A stretch of 64,000 nucleotides of DNA, from contig JAEUPB010000079.1 in NCBI GenBank assembly GCA_016789955.1, positions 1 through 64,000 of the forward strand, in the 5' to 3' direction. A model generated the notes under the pieces. It did no database searches, was not told the DNA's origin, and saw only the letters and a program-made list of their open reading frames with translations. Positions 38,943 through 53,896 of this stretch are shown piece after piece; the first letter of the stretch is position 1, and each line of letters opens with the position of its first letter. The DNA is from Rubrivivax sp. (GTDB lineage: Bacteria > Pseudomonadota > Gammaproteobacteria > Burkholderiales > Burkholderiaceae_C). The position numbers and the translations under genes were made by a program.

Positions 38943-39461
38943 ATGGCGCAACGCGAAGCCCTCCGTGAACTGCAGGCACGGCTGGCCGAGAGGCTGCAGC
39001 AGGTGCATGGCGATGTGCGCACCGCCCGCTGGCTGGCCGTCGACTGCGGCCGGCACGGGTTCCTCTTCCCGCTGAGTGGCGCCGGGGAGATCTTCACTGC
39101 CGGCTCGCTGACGCCGCTGTCGCACACCAAGCCCTGGTTTCTCGGCGTGGCCAACCTGCGGGGGGCGCTCCACGGCGTCTTCGACCTCACCGTGTTCCTC
39201 GGCCTCGAGCCCCGCTCGATGGCGCGCGAGCACGCCCAGATCGTGGCCTTCAACGCGTCGCTGGGCAGCCACAGCGCGGTGCTGGTGCACCGTTTGGCCG
39301 GTTTGCGGCATCCCGAGCAGATGACGCCGGATCCCGACGACGCCGGGCCGAGGCCGCCCTTCGCCGGCCCTCGGTATATCGACGCGCAAGGCCGCTCCTG
39401 GCAGGAGATCGACCTCGCCGAACTGGCTCGACACGAAGAGTTCCTGGCAATCGCGCGGTAG
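38943..39461 (+). CDS. pilI: CheW-like adaptor PilI
   Basis: A 172-aa CheW-domain adaptor that couples the PilJ receptor to the ChpA kinase. The CheW beta-barrel is visible as ARWLAVDCGRHGFLFPLSGAGEIFTA, PWFLGVANLRGALHGVFDLTVFLG and SAVLVHRLAGLRHPEQM. It lacks membrane segments. The sequence has an N-terminal helix (EALRELQARLAERLQQVH) as in PilI from other betaproteobacteria. It sits in order between pilH and pilJ. Confidence 0.92.
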   Translation: MAQREALRELQARLAERLQQVHGDVRTARWLAVDCGRHGFLFPLSGAGEIFTAGSLTPLSHTKPWFLGVANLRGALHGVFDLTVFLGLEPRSMAREHAQIVAFNASLGSHSAVLVHRLAGLRHPEQMTPDPDDAGPRPPFAGPRYIDAQGRSWQEIDLAELARHEEFLAIAR

Positions 39462-39494
39462 CCCCGCCCGCGCTCCGCAACGCACGAGGAGACC

Positions 39495-41816
39495 ATGAGC
39501 TTGCTGGACAGGATGAAGAACAGGCCGGCACAGGCCCAGGACGGCGAGTCGCTGATGCCCTTGCCGCTGGACGACGGTCCCTCGTCGCTGCACATGGGCG
39601 AGCGCACGATGCGCATTCCCACGGGCGGCTCCACGATGGCGGCGCATCTCGACTCGCCGACCACCATGCCCCGCGGCGGTGACTCGATCATCGCCGAGGC
39701 CGAGCCCTCCGAGATCACCGGCATCGGGGGCGACGACGACCAGGACCACCCCGGCGCGCTGGCCAGCGGTTTGCCGCTGATCGGTGCGTGGCCGATCGAG
39801 CGCCAGCAGCGCACGCTGTTCGGATTGGCGGGCGTCGGCCTGGCGGGCTTGATCCTCGTGGCGGCCTATGCGCTGACCACCAGCAACCGCACCAGCACGC
39901 AGGTCACCGCCACCGCGCAGGCGCAGACGCAGGGCCAGCGGCTGGCCAAGTCGGTGTCGCAGGCGCTGCTGGGCAATGCCCAGGCCTTCCCGGAGATGCG
40001 CGAATCGGTCGACGTGCTGGCGCGCAACGTGCGTTCGCTGCGCGACGGCGGCGATGTGCCGGCTGTCGGCGGCGACCTTCAGGGCGAGGTGGAGAAGCTG
40101 CTGCCGCTGGTCGACCGCGCCGAGAAGAACTCCGGTGCCGTGCTGGCGCAGCAGAAGACGCTGACGCAGGTCGGACAGGCGCTGCGCCAGATCAACAAGC
40201 AGACCGGTGACCTGCTCGAGACCGCCGAGACCGTCTCGTCCCTGAAGCTGCAGCAGAACGCCACACCCGGCGAGGTGCAGGCCGTCGGCCAGTTGGTGAT
40301 GCTCACGCAGCGCATCGGCAAGAGCGCCAACGAGTTCCAGACGATGGAGGGCGTCAGCCCCGAGGCGGTGTTCCTGCTCGGCAAGGACCTGAACACCTTC
40401 CGCGAGATCAGCGACGCGCTGCTCAACGGCAACAACGACCTGCGCCTGCCGGCGGCACGAGACGGGGCCGTGCGCGACCGCCTGCAGCAGCTGCGTAAGC
40501 AATACGACGACCTGCGCACGAACGCCAGCGCCATCCTCGGCAACCTGCAGGGCCTGGTGGCAGCGCGCGAGGCGCAGACGGTGATCGTCAACGACAGCGA
40601 GCCGCTGCGCCGCGGCCTGGACGGGCTGCAGACGGCGCTGGCCCGCGAGGGCGGCTTCAGCGGTGCGCAGCTTTTCGGCGCGGTGCTGTCGCTGCTGCTG
40701 CTGGCCGCCGGCGCGCTGGGCCTGCTGCGCATCTTCGTGCTCGACCAGACCAGCCGTTCATTGCTGGCCGAGGAGCAGAAGCGCGAGGCCGAACGCCAGG
40801 AGCAGGAAGCCAAGCGCGTCAACGACGCCAATCAGGCCGCCATCCTGCGGCTGATGAACGAGCTGCAGACGGTGGCCGAAGGCGACCTGACGCAGCAGGC
40901 CACGGTGACCGAAGACATCACCGGCGCCATCGCCGACTCGGTGAACTACACCGTGGAGGAGCTGCGTGCGCTGGTGGAGACGGTGCAGAACACGGTGGCC
41001 CGCGTGACCGACACCACCACGCAGGTGGAGCAGACCTCCACCGAGCTGCTCGCGGCGTCCACCGAACAGCTGCGCGAGATCCGCGACACCGGCGAAGCGG
41101 TGCTGCAGATGGCCGGCCGCATCAATGACGTGTCCGGCCAGGCGCAGCAGACCGCCCAGGTGGCGCGCCAGTCGCTGGTCACGGCGCAGACCGGCCGCGG
41201 CGCGGTGCAGAACGCCATCGACGGCATGAACGCGATCCGCGACCAGATCCAGGATACCTCGAAGCGCATCAAGCGGCTCGGCGAGTCGTCGCAGGAGATC
41301 GGCGAGATCACCGAGCTGATCTCCGACATCACGGAGCAGACGAACGTGCTGGCGCTCAACGCCGCCATCCAGGCCGCGTCGGCCGGCGACGCCGGTCGCG
41401 GCTTCTCGGTGGTTGCCGAGGAAGTGCAGCGGCTGGCCGAGCGCTCCGCCGACGCGACGCGCCAGATCGCGGCGATCGTGCGCACCATTCAGGCCGACAC
41501 GCTCGACGCCGTGGGCGCCATGGAGCGGTCGACGCAGGGCGTGGTGGAAGGGGCCCGGCTGTCCGACGCCGCCGGCTCCGCGCTGGAGGACATCGACCGC
41601 GTCACGAACCAGCTCTCCGCGCTGATCGAGCAGATCTCGGCCGAGGCGCTGCGCGAGGCCGACTCCGCCAACAACCTCGCCGCCAACATCCAGCACATCT
41701 TCGCCGTGACCGAGCAGACGGGACAGGGCACGCGCTCGACGGCCCAGATGGTCCACGAGCTGACGCGCACCGCCGAGGAGCTGAAGGCTTCCGTGGCGCG
41801 GTTCAAGGTGAGCTGA
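39495..41816 (+). CDS. pilJ: Methyl-accepting chemoreceptor PilJ
   Basis: The Pil-Chp chemoreceptor, 773 aa. A cytoplasmic N-terminal stretch of ~100 residues without a clear fold is followed by helix TM1 (LFGLAGVGLAGLILVAAYALTT), a periplasmic helical PilJ sensor domain (to ~residue 390), TM2 (LFGAVLSLLLLAAGALGLLRIFVL), a HAMP segment and the signalling hairpin with ITEQTNVLALNAAIQAASAG and RGFSVVAEEVQRLAERSADATRQI. No C-terminal CheR/CheB pentapeptide is seen. SD GAGGAG precedes the ATG. The long N-terminal cytoplasmic extension is longer than in P. aeruginosa PilJ. Confidence 0.95.
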   Translation: MSLLDRMKNRPAQAQDGESLMPLPLDDGPSSLHMGERTMRIPTGGSTMAAHLDSPTTMPRGGDSIIAEAEPSEITGIGGDDDQDHPGALASGLPLIGAWPIERQQRTLFGLAGVGLAGLILVAAYALTTSNRTSTQVTATAQAQTQGQRLAKSVSQALLGNAQAFPEMRESVDVLARNVRSLRDGGDVPAVGGDLQGEVEKLLPLVDRAEKNSGAVLAQQKTLTQVGQALRQINKQTGDLLETAETVSSLKLQQNATPGEVQAVGQLVMLTQRIGKSANEFQTMEGVSPEAVFLLGKDLNTFREISDALLNGNNDLRLPAARDGAVRDRLQQLRKQYDDLRTNASAILGNLQGLVAAREAQTVIVNDSEPLRRGLDGLQTALAREGGFSGAQLFGAVLSLLLLAAGALGLLRIFVLDQTSRSLLAEEQKREAERQEQEAKRVNDANQAAILRLMNELQTVAEGDLTQQATVTEDITGAIADSVNYTVEELRALVETVQNTVARVTDTTTQVEQTSTELLAASTEQLREIRDTGEAVLQMAGRINDVSGQAQQTAQVARQSLVTAQTGRGAVQNAIDGMNAIRDQIQDTSKRIKRLGESSQEIGEITELISDITEQTNVLALNAAIQAASAGDAGRGFSVVAEEVQRLAERSADATRQIAAIVRTIQADTLDAVGAMERSTQGVVEGARLSDAAGSALEDIDRVTNQLSALIEQISAEALREADSANNLAANIQHIFAVTEQTGQGTRSTAQMVHELTRTAEELKASVARFKVS

Positions 41817-41826
41817 AGGACACCGG

Positions 41827-48738
<6,912 letters not shown>

Positions 48739-48769
48739 GGCCGTGGCGTCGGGGGCGGCCGCCCTCGGC

Positions 48770-48775
48770 GACAAT
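48770..48775 (+). promoter_or_regulatory. Possible -10 hexamer for the diguanylate cyclase gene
   Basis: GACAAT at 48770-48775 lies 47 bases before the cyclase ATG, leaving a leader of about 41 bases with a GGGAG Shine-Dalgarno. No good -35 is seen. It would separate cyclase expression from chpA. Confidence 0.35.
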
Positions 48776-48822
48776 CGCGCGCAGTTCGGGGAGGGTCATT
48801 CCAAGAGAGGCCCTGGGAGTCG

Positions 48823-49854
48823 ATGTCGCAGGTGGTTGATCACCTCGCGGAGCTGACAGGCTACCGCGACCGTGACGTGCTCGACGTCACCCTCGTCGGT
48901 GCATTGCGCGAGATGCTGCACCCGCGGGCGGTGGCCATCTACCGCTGTGTCGGTGACGCCGGCGCCGAGCGCTGGCTGACACGTGCGCGCCAGCGCCACG
49001 ACGAGGCGGCCGCCAGCGCCGACCCGCTGTGGACCGAACTGGACACGCTGCCGCCCGCCTCCGCGCATCCGCTGCGCGAGCAGTGCTGGCGCATGGGTCA
49101 GGTCTACGCCGAACTCGACGCCGTGACCACCACCTGCTTCCCGATGAGCACCGACCGCGAAGTGGCGGGTGTGCTCGAGATCGAGACCGACCAGCCGTTG
49201 TCGCGCGAGAGCCAGCAGCTCGTGGCCGGCATCCTGAAGGTGTACCGCAACTTCCTCGGCCTGCTCGACTACAGCGAGCGCGACACGCTCACCGGGCTGC
49301 TGAACCGCAAGACCTTCGACGACGCCTTCCTGCGCAGCGCCGCGGTGCTGGCGCCCGGATCGGGAACGCCGATGGAGGGCGAGGAACGGCGTCACCGCAG
49401 CGGCGCGCAGTCGTGGCTGGGCGTCATCGACATCGACCTGTTCAAGTCCGTCAACGACAACTACGGGCACCTGATCGGCGACGAGGTGCTGCTGCTGCTG
49501 TCGAGGCTGATGCGCGGCTGCTTCCGCCTGCACGACCAGCTCTACCGATTCGGCGGCGAGGAGTTCGTGGTGTTGCTGCGCGCGCGCAGCGACGCCGACT
49601 GCGGCGCCGCCTTCGAGCGGCTGCGCCAGACCGTGCAGGGCTACGCCTTCCCGCAGGTGGGCCGGATCACCGTCAGCGTCGGCTACACCCGGCTGCGCGC
49701 CGGCGACTCGCCGGCGGGGGCGTTCGAGCGCGCCGACAAGGCCGTCTATCACGCCAAGCAGACCGGCCGCAACCGCGTCGAGAGCCACCAGGCGCTGGTG
49801 GACCGCGGCGTGTTTGCCGACGATCTGCGCGAGAGCGACGTCGAGCTGTTTTGA
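48823..49854 (+). CDS. Diguanylate cyclase with GAF-like sensor
   Basis: A 343-aa protein. The N-terminal ~140 residues look like a GAF-type sensor (ALREMLHPRAVAIYRCVGDAGAERWLTRAR, and VAGVLEIETDQPLSRESQQLVAGILKVYRNFLGLLDYSERDTLTGLLNRKTFD at its end). The GGDEF domain has the active site GGEEF at residues 244-248 and an intact inhibitory site RLHD five residues before it, so product feedback by c-di-GMP is expected. A ~35-residue insert (PGSGTPMEGEERRHRSGAQ) sits before the metal-binding VIDIDLFKSVND. It follows chpA by 84 bases. Its 3' 182 bases are also read on the other strand by the photolyase frame. Confidence 0.93.
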   Translation: MSQVVDHLAELTGYRDRDVLDVTLVGALREMLHPRAVAIYRCVGDAGAERWLTRARQRHDEAAASADPLWTELDTLPPASAHPLREQCWRMGQVYAELDAVTTTCFPMSTDREVAGVLEIETDQPLSRESQQLVAGILKVYRNFLGLLDYSERDTLTGLLNRKTFDDAFLRSAAVLAPGSGTPMEGEERRHRSGAQSWLGVIDIDLFKSVNDNYGHLIGDEVLLLLSRLMRGCFRLHDQLYRFGGEEFVVLLRARSDADCGAAFERLRQTVQGYAFPQVGRITVSVGYTRLRAGDSPAGAFERADKAVYHAKQTGRNRVESHQALVDRGVFADDLRESDVELF

Positions 49855-51349
49855 GAGCGGCGGGCCCGCGCGCAGCGGCATAGCGTTCCAGCGTGCGGGC
49901 TCTCGCGGCGTCGTGCATCACGACGGGCATCGGGTAGTCGATGTCCAGTCGCACGCCTGCGGCGGCGAGATCCACCGGGCGCGCCAGCCACGGCGCGTGG
50001 ATGTCCGCGTCGGAGAGCGCGGAGAGCTGCGGCAGGTAGCGGCGGATGAAGCGGCCCTGGCCATCGAACTTCTCGCTCTGCGTCACGGGGTTGAAGATGC
50101 GGAAGTACGGCTGCGCGTCGCAGCCGGTGGACGCCGCCCACTGCCAGCCGCCGTTGTTGGCAGCGAGGTCGTAGTCGTTGAGCTTCTCGGCGAAGTAGGC
50201 CTCGCCGCGTCGCCAGTCGATGCCCAGGTCCTTCACCAGGAAGCTCGCGGTCACCATGCGCAACCGGTTGTGCATGTAGCCGGTGCGGTTGAGCTGCGCC
50301 ATCGCGGCATCGACCAGCGGGTAGCCGGTCCGGCCCTCGCACCACGCCTCGAATAGGGCCTCGGCCTCCTTGCCGCGCTCGAAGGCGACGCGGTCGTACT
50401 CCGGCTTGAAGGCATGGCCGACGACATGGGGGTGGTGGTGGAGGATCTGGTGATAAAAGTCCCGCCAGATCAGCTCCGACAACCAGGTCTGCGCGCCGCG
50501 CGAACCTGCCATGGCGCGCTCGTGGGCGGCACGGGCCAGGTCGCGGATCGACACGGTGCCGAAGCGCAGGTGCGTGGACAGGTAGCTCGGTCCCTTGAGC
50601 GACGGGAAGTCGCGCGTCTCGTCGTAGGCATCGATGCGGTGCAGGAAGTCGGTCACGAGCCGCTCTCCGCCCGAAGCACCCGCGGGCAGCTTCAGCTCGT
50701 GCAGGTTGGTGGCGCGAAAGCCCAGCCGGTCCAGATCGGGCACCCCGCCGAACCCGTCCGGCACGGCGGCCAGCGCGGCAGCATGCCGGTGTACCGGGTA
50801 GCTGCGCAGGTAGAACGGGTTGACCTTCTTCAGCCAGGCGTTCTTGTAGGGGGTGTAGACGGTGAACGGTGAACCGGCGGCGGTGAGCACCTCGCTGCGC
50901 TCGAAGATCACGTGGTCCTTCGAGAGGTGCAGCGCGATGCCCAGGTCCGCGAGCCGGCCCCGCACGGCGGCGTCGCGGGCCAGCGCCGCGGGATCGTCGT
51001 CATGGTTCGCGTAGACCGCCTGCACGCCCAGTTCGGCGGCCAGCCGCGGCACTTCATCGGCCGCCACGCCGTGCCGCACGACGAGGCCGCAGCCGCTGCG
51101 GCCGGAGCGCTCGCCCAGCTCCCGCAGCGCGCCGTCGAGGTCGACGAGGCTGTCGCGGATGAACTCCACGCGGCGGTCCTCGCGCGGCAGGGGGTCGAGG
51201 ATCGTGGCGTCGAAGACGAAGGCGCACCACACCTCCTTCGCCGCGACCAGCGCGTGGTACAGCGCCGCGTGGTCGTGCGCGCGCAGGTCGCGCCGCATCC
51301 ACACCAGCGCGCGGGCGATCTCGGGGGCGGCGGGGCTGCGGGCTTTCAT
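49673..51349 (-). CDS. phrB: Deoxyribodipyrimidine photolyase with C-terminal read-through
   Basis: FAD-dependent DNA photolyase that splits cyclobutane pyrimidine dimers with light, 558 aa. The N-terminal antenna-binding domain starts at LVWMRRDLRAHDHAAL. The C-terminal FAD domain has LSELIWRDFYHQIL, YPLVDAAMAQLNRTGYMHNRLRMVTASFLVKDLGIDWRRGEAYFAEKLNDYDLAANNGGWQWAASTGCDAQPYFRIFNP, all conserved. The normal family end is near ARTLERYAAARGP. The frame then runs ~65 residues further as Arg/Pro/Ser-rich sequence antisense to the cyclase gene, so the family's stop seems lost. Typical length is ~470-490 aa. Confidence 0.92.
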   Translation of the reverse strand: MKARSPAAPEIARALVWMRRDLRAHDHAALYHALVAAKEVWCAFVFDATILDPLPREDRRVEFIRDSLVDLDGALRELGERSGRSGCGLVVRHGVAADEVPRLAAELGVQAVYANHDDDPAALARDAAVRGRLADLGIALHLSKDHVIFERSEVLTAAGSPFTVYTPYKNAWLKKVNPFYLRSYPVHRHAAALAAVPDGFGGVPDLDRLGFRATNLHELKLPAGASGGERLVTDFLHRIDAYDETRDFPSLKGPSYLSTHLRFGTVSIRDLARAAHERAMAGSRGAQTWLSELIWRDFYHQILHHHPHVVGHAFKPEYDRVAFERGKEAEALFEAWCEGRTGYPLVDAAMAQLNRTGYMHNRLRMVTASFLVKDLGIDWRRGEAYFAEKLNDYDLAANNGGWQWAASTGCDAQPYFRIFNPVTQSEKFDGQGRFIRRYLPQLSALSDADIHAPWLARPVDLAAAGVRLDIDYPMPVVMHDAARARTLERYAAARGPAALKTARRRSRADRRQTRRGPPAPGGSRRGCGRSAWRDRRPCRRARTPPPASRRRAAGCSRR

Positions 51350-51382
51350 GCCGCGAGTGTGCCGTGCCCGCGGCGACGATCC

Positions 51383-51388
51383 TAGAAT
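51383..51388 (+). promoter_or_regulatory. -10 hexamer placed for a leaderless yqgE mRNA
   Basis: TAGAAT at 51383-51388 ends 7 bases before the A of the yqgE ATG (51395). There is no Shine-Dalgarno between. It lies in the 45-base gap from the divergent photolyase start. Confidence 0.5.
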
Positions 51389-51394
51389 GACCGC

Positions 51395-51973
51395 ATGTCC
51401 AGCGGCGATCGCATCGACCTGACGAACCAGTTCCTCATCGCGATGCCCGGCATGCGCGACGAGAACTTCGCCGGTTCGGTCGTCTACCTGTGCGAGCACA
51501 CCGAGCGCGGCGCACTTGGGCTGGTCATCAACAAGCCCATCGACATCAAGCTGAAGAACCTGTTCGAGAAGGTCGAGCTGTCGCTCGATCGCGAGGAGCT
51601 GGCCGAACAGCCGGTGTACTTCGGCGGGCCGGTGCAGACCGAACGAGGCTTCGTGCTGCACGAGAAACTGGGCGACGAGGGTCCCTACAACTCGACGATG
51701 TCGGTGCCCGGCGGCCTGGAGATGACCACCAGCAAGGACGTGCTGGAGGCGCTGTCGAGCGGCGCCGGGCCGAGGAAGGTCCTGATCACGCTGGGGTACA
51801 GCGGCTGGCAGGCCGGTCAGCTCGAGGACGAGATCGGCCGCAACGGCTGGCTCACGGTCGATGCCGATCCCGCCGTGATCTTCGACACCCCGATCGAGCA
51901 GCGCTACCAGCGGGCCTTGTCGCTGCTGGGCTTCGACCCCCGCATGCTGTCGCAGGACGCGGGGCACGCTTGA
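51395..51973 (+). CDS. yqgE: YqgE/AlgH family protein
   Basis: A 192-aa UPF0301 (AlgH) protein. Diagnostic segments are IDLTNQFLIAMPGMRDENFAGSVVYLCEHTERGALGLVINKPIDI, PVYFGGPVQTERGFVLH, VLITLGYSGWQAGQLEDEIGRNGWL and a C-terminal RYQRALSLLGFDPRML. The molecular role is unknown; AlgH was first tied to alginate regulation in Pseudomonas. It is always found near ruvX/yqgF, which follows with a TTGA overlap. Starts directly after a -10 hexamer. Confidence 0.95.
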   Translation: MSSGDRIDLTNQFLIAMPGMRDENFAGSVVYLCEHTERGALGLVINKPIDIKLKNLFEKVELSLDREELAEQPVYFGGPVQTERGFVLHEKLGDEGPYNSTMSVPGGLEMTTSKDVLEALSSGAGPRKVLITLGYSGWQAGQLEDEIGRNGWLTVDADPAVIFDTPIEQRYQRALSLLGFDPRMLSQDAGHA

Positions 51974-52395
51974 GCGGTGATCGCGACGCTTCCGTGGCCG
52001 GCATCAGAACACTCATCGCCTTCGACGTCGGCACGCGTCGTGTCGGCGTCGCGGTGGGCAACACGCTGCTGCGCCAGGGGCAGGCGCTGGCCACCATCGA
52101 CGCCGCCGGAGATGCCCGCTGGGCCGCGATCGGGCGGGTGCTGGCCGAATGGCAGCCGCACGCGCTGGTGGTGGGCGTGCCGCGCCACCCCGACGGCGAG
52201 CCGCATGCGATGACGGCGGCCGCGCTGCGCTTCGCGCGGCAGTTGCGCGGGCGCCACCGCCTGCCGGTGCACGAGGTCGACGAGCGCTACACCACCACCG
52301 AGGCCGCGGCCGAAGGCTCGCGCAACGTCGATGCCGGTGCCGCGGCCATCATCCTCGGGCAGTACTTGAACGCCCCCGACCATGCTGCAGCTTGA
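51970..52395 (+). CDS. ruvX: Putative pre-16S rRNA nuclease / Holliday junction resolvase RuvX
   Basis: RNase H-fold YqgF/RuvX protein, 141 aa from the TTG at 51970 or 133 aa from the GTG at 51994. The fold is marked by LIAFDVGTRRVGVAVGNTLLRQGQAL, PHALVVGVPRHPDGEPHAM and VHEVDERYTTTEAA, with the catalytic Asp in AFDVGT and Glu/Asp in VDERYTT. The TTG overlaps the yqgE stop as TTGA and fits the tight spacing of the operon, so I prefer it, but neither start has a clean Shine-Dalgarno. It overlaps pyrR by 14 bases. Confidence 0.93.
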   Translation: MSGDRDASVAGIRTLIAFDVGTRRVGVAVGNTLLRQGQALATIDAAGDARWAAIGRVLAEWQPHALVVGVPRHPDGEPHAMTAAALRFARQLRGRHRLPVHEVDERYTTTEAAAEGSRNVDAGAAAIILGQYLNAPDHAAA

Positions 52396-52876
52396 CGCCG
52401 AAAGCCTTTACGCCGAGCTGCGCGACGGCGTGCGCTCGCTGCTCGGCGACGATGGCGTGCTGGTCGGCATCTGGTCGGGCGGCGCCTGGCTGGCGGAACG
52501 GCTGCAGCGCGACCTGCAGCGCCCGGGCGCCCACGGCGTCATCTCCAGCACGCTGCACCGCGACGACTACGCATCGCGCGGCCTGGGCGGCAGCGATCCG
52601 ACCTCGCTGCCCTTCGCCGTCGATGGCGCGCGGATCGTGCTGGTCGATGACGTGCTCTACACCGGGCGCACGATCCGCGCGGTGATCAATGAGCTGTTCG
52701 ACTTCGGCCGGCCGGCGAGCGTGGCGCTGGCGGTGCTGGTCGATCGCGGCGGGCGCGAGCTGCCGATCGGCGCGGCCTGCGCGGCCGCCCGCATCGCGCT
52801 GCCGGCCACCCAGAAGCTCTCGCTGGCCCGCGACGAGCGGGGGCGCTTCTCGTTCGCGGTGAAGGACGCGGGCTGA
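52382..52876 (+). CDS. pyrR: PyrR-type pyrimidine regulator / uracil phosphoribosyltransferase
   Basis: A 164-aa phosphoribosyltransferase-fold protein of the PyrR family. The PRPP loop is [38 protein letters not shown] and [16 protein letters not shown] are typical PyrR segments. In Bacillus PyrR attenuates pyr mRNA; in betaproteobacteria the RNA-binding role is unproven. No PyrR-binding loop is evident before pyrB, where the genes overlap (TGATG), so a uracil phosphoribosyltransferase role is equally possible. Confidence 0.92.
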   Translation: MLQLDAESLYAELRDGVRSLLGDDGVLVGIWSGGAWLAERLQRDLQRPGAHGVISSTLHRDDYASRGLGGSDPTSLPFAVDGARIVLVDDVLYTGRTIRAVINELFDFGRPASVALAVLVDRGGRELPIGAACAAARIALPATQKLSLARDERGRFSFAVKDAG

Positions 52877-53838
52877 TGCTCTCGCGCCGCAACCCGCAGC
52901 TGAACAAGCACGGCGAGCTGATCCATCTGCTGTCGATCGAGGGCCTGCCGCCCGCGGTGCTGACGCAGATCCTCGACACCGCCGGCACCTTCCTGTCGGT
53001 GCACGAACGCGAGGTCAAGAAGGTGCCGCTGCTGCGCGGCAAGAGCGTGTTCAACCTGTTCTTCGAGAACAGCACGCGCACGCGCACCACCTTCGAGATC
53101 GCGGCCAAGCGGCTGTCGGCCGATGTCATCAACCTGGACATCGCGCGTTCGTCCACGGCCAAGGGCGAGAGCCTGCTGGACACCATCGCGAACCTGTCGG
53201 CGATGCATGCCGACATGTTCGTCGTGCGGCACAGCGAGAGCGGTGCGCCCTACCTGATCGCCCGGCACTGTGCGCCGCACGTGCGCGTGGTCAATGCCGG
53301 CGACGGCCGCCACGCGCACCCGACGCAGGGCCTGCTCGACCTCTACACCATCCGCCACTACAAGCGCGACTTCACGCAGCTCTCGGTGGCGGTGGTCGGC
53401 GACATCGTGCATTCGCGGGTGGCGCGCTCGGACATCCACGGCCTGTCGATCCTCGGCGTGCCCGACATTCGTGCCGTAGGCCCCAAGACGCTGGTGCCTG
53501 GCGACCTGCGCGAGATGGGCGTGCGCGTGTGCCACGACATGGCCGAGGGCATCCGCGGGGCCGACGTGATCATCATGCTGCGGCTGCAGAACGAGCGCAT
53601 GAGCGGCGCGATGCTGCCGTCGGCGGGCGAGTTCGCCAAGGTCTACGGTCTCACGCCGGAGAAGCTGGCGCTGGCCCGGCCGGGGGCGATCGTGATGCAC
53701 CCCGGTCCCATCAATCGCGGTGTGGAGATCGACTCGGCGGTGGCCGATGGCGGCGCCAGTGTGATCCTGCCGCAGGTGACGTTCGGCATCGCGGTGCGCA
53801 TGGCCGTGATGTCGACGATCGCAGGGAACCAGGCATGA
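52876..53838 (+). CDS. pyrB: Aspartate carbamoyltransferase catalytic subunit
   Basis: Second step of pyrimidine synthesis, 320 aa. The carbamoyl-phosphate site is [19 protein letters not shown]. The partner loop Ser-Thr-x-x-Lys is in [57 protein letters not shown] and [14 protein letters not shown] complete the family. The start lies on the last base of the pyrR stop. There is no pyrI. The next gene is a metal-site-lacking dihydroorotase homologue, as in Pseudomonas, where the two form a dodecamer. Confidence 0.97.
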   Translation: MLSRRNPQLNKHGELIHLLSIEGLPPAVLTQILDTAGTFLSVHEREVKKVPLLRGKSVFNLFFENSTRTRTTFEIAAKRLSADVINLDIARSSTAKGESLLDTIANLSAMHADMFVVRHSESGAPYLIARHCAPHVRVVNAGDGRHAHPTQGLLDLYTIRHYKRDFTQLSVAVVGDIVHSRVARSDIHGLSILGVPDIRAVGPKTLVPGDLREMGVRVCHDMAEGIRGADVIIMLRLQNERMSGAMLPSAGEFAKVYGLTPEKLALARPGAIVMHPGPINRGVEIDSAVADGGASVILPQVTFGIAVRMAVMSTIAGNQA

Positions 53839-53896
53839 GACCTGACAGCTGTTCCGTGGGTCTCCTCCCGGATCGGTTCGCGCGGAGGGCCGTCTC

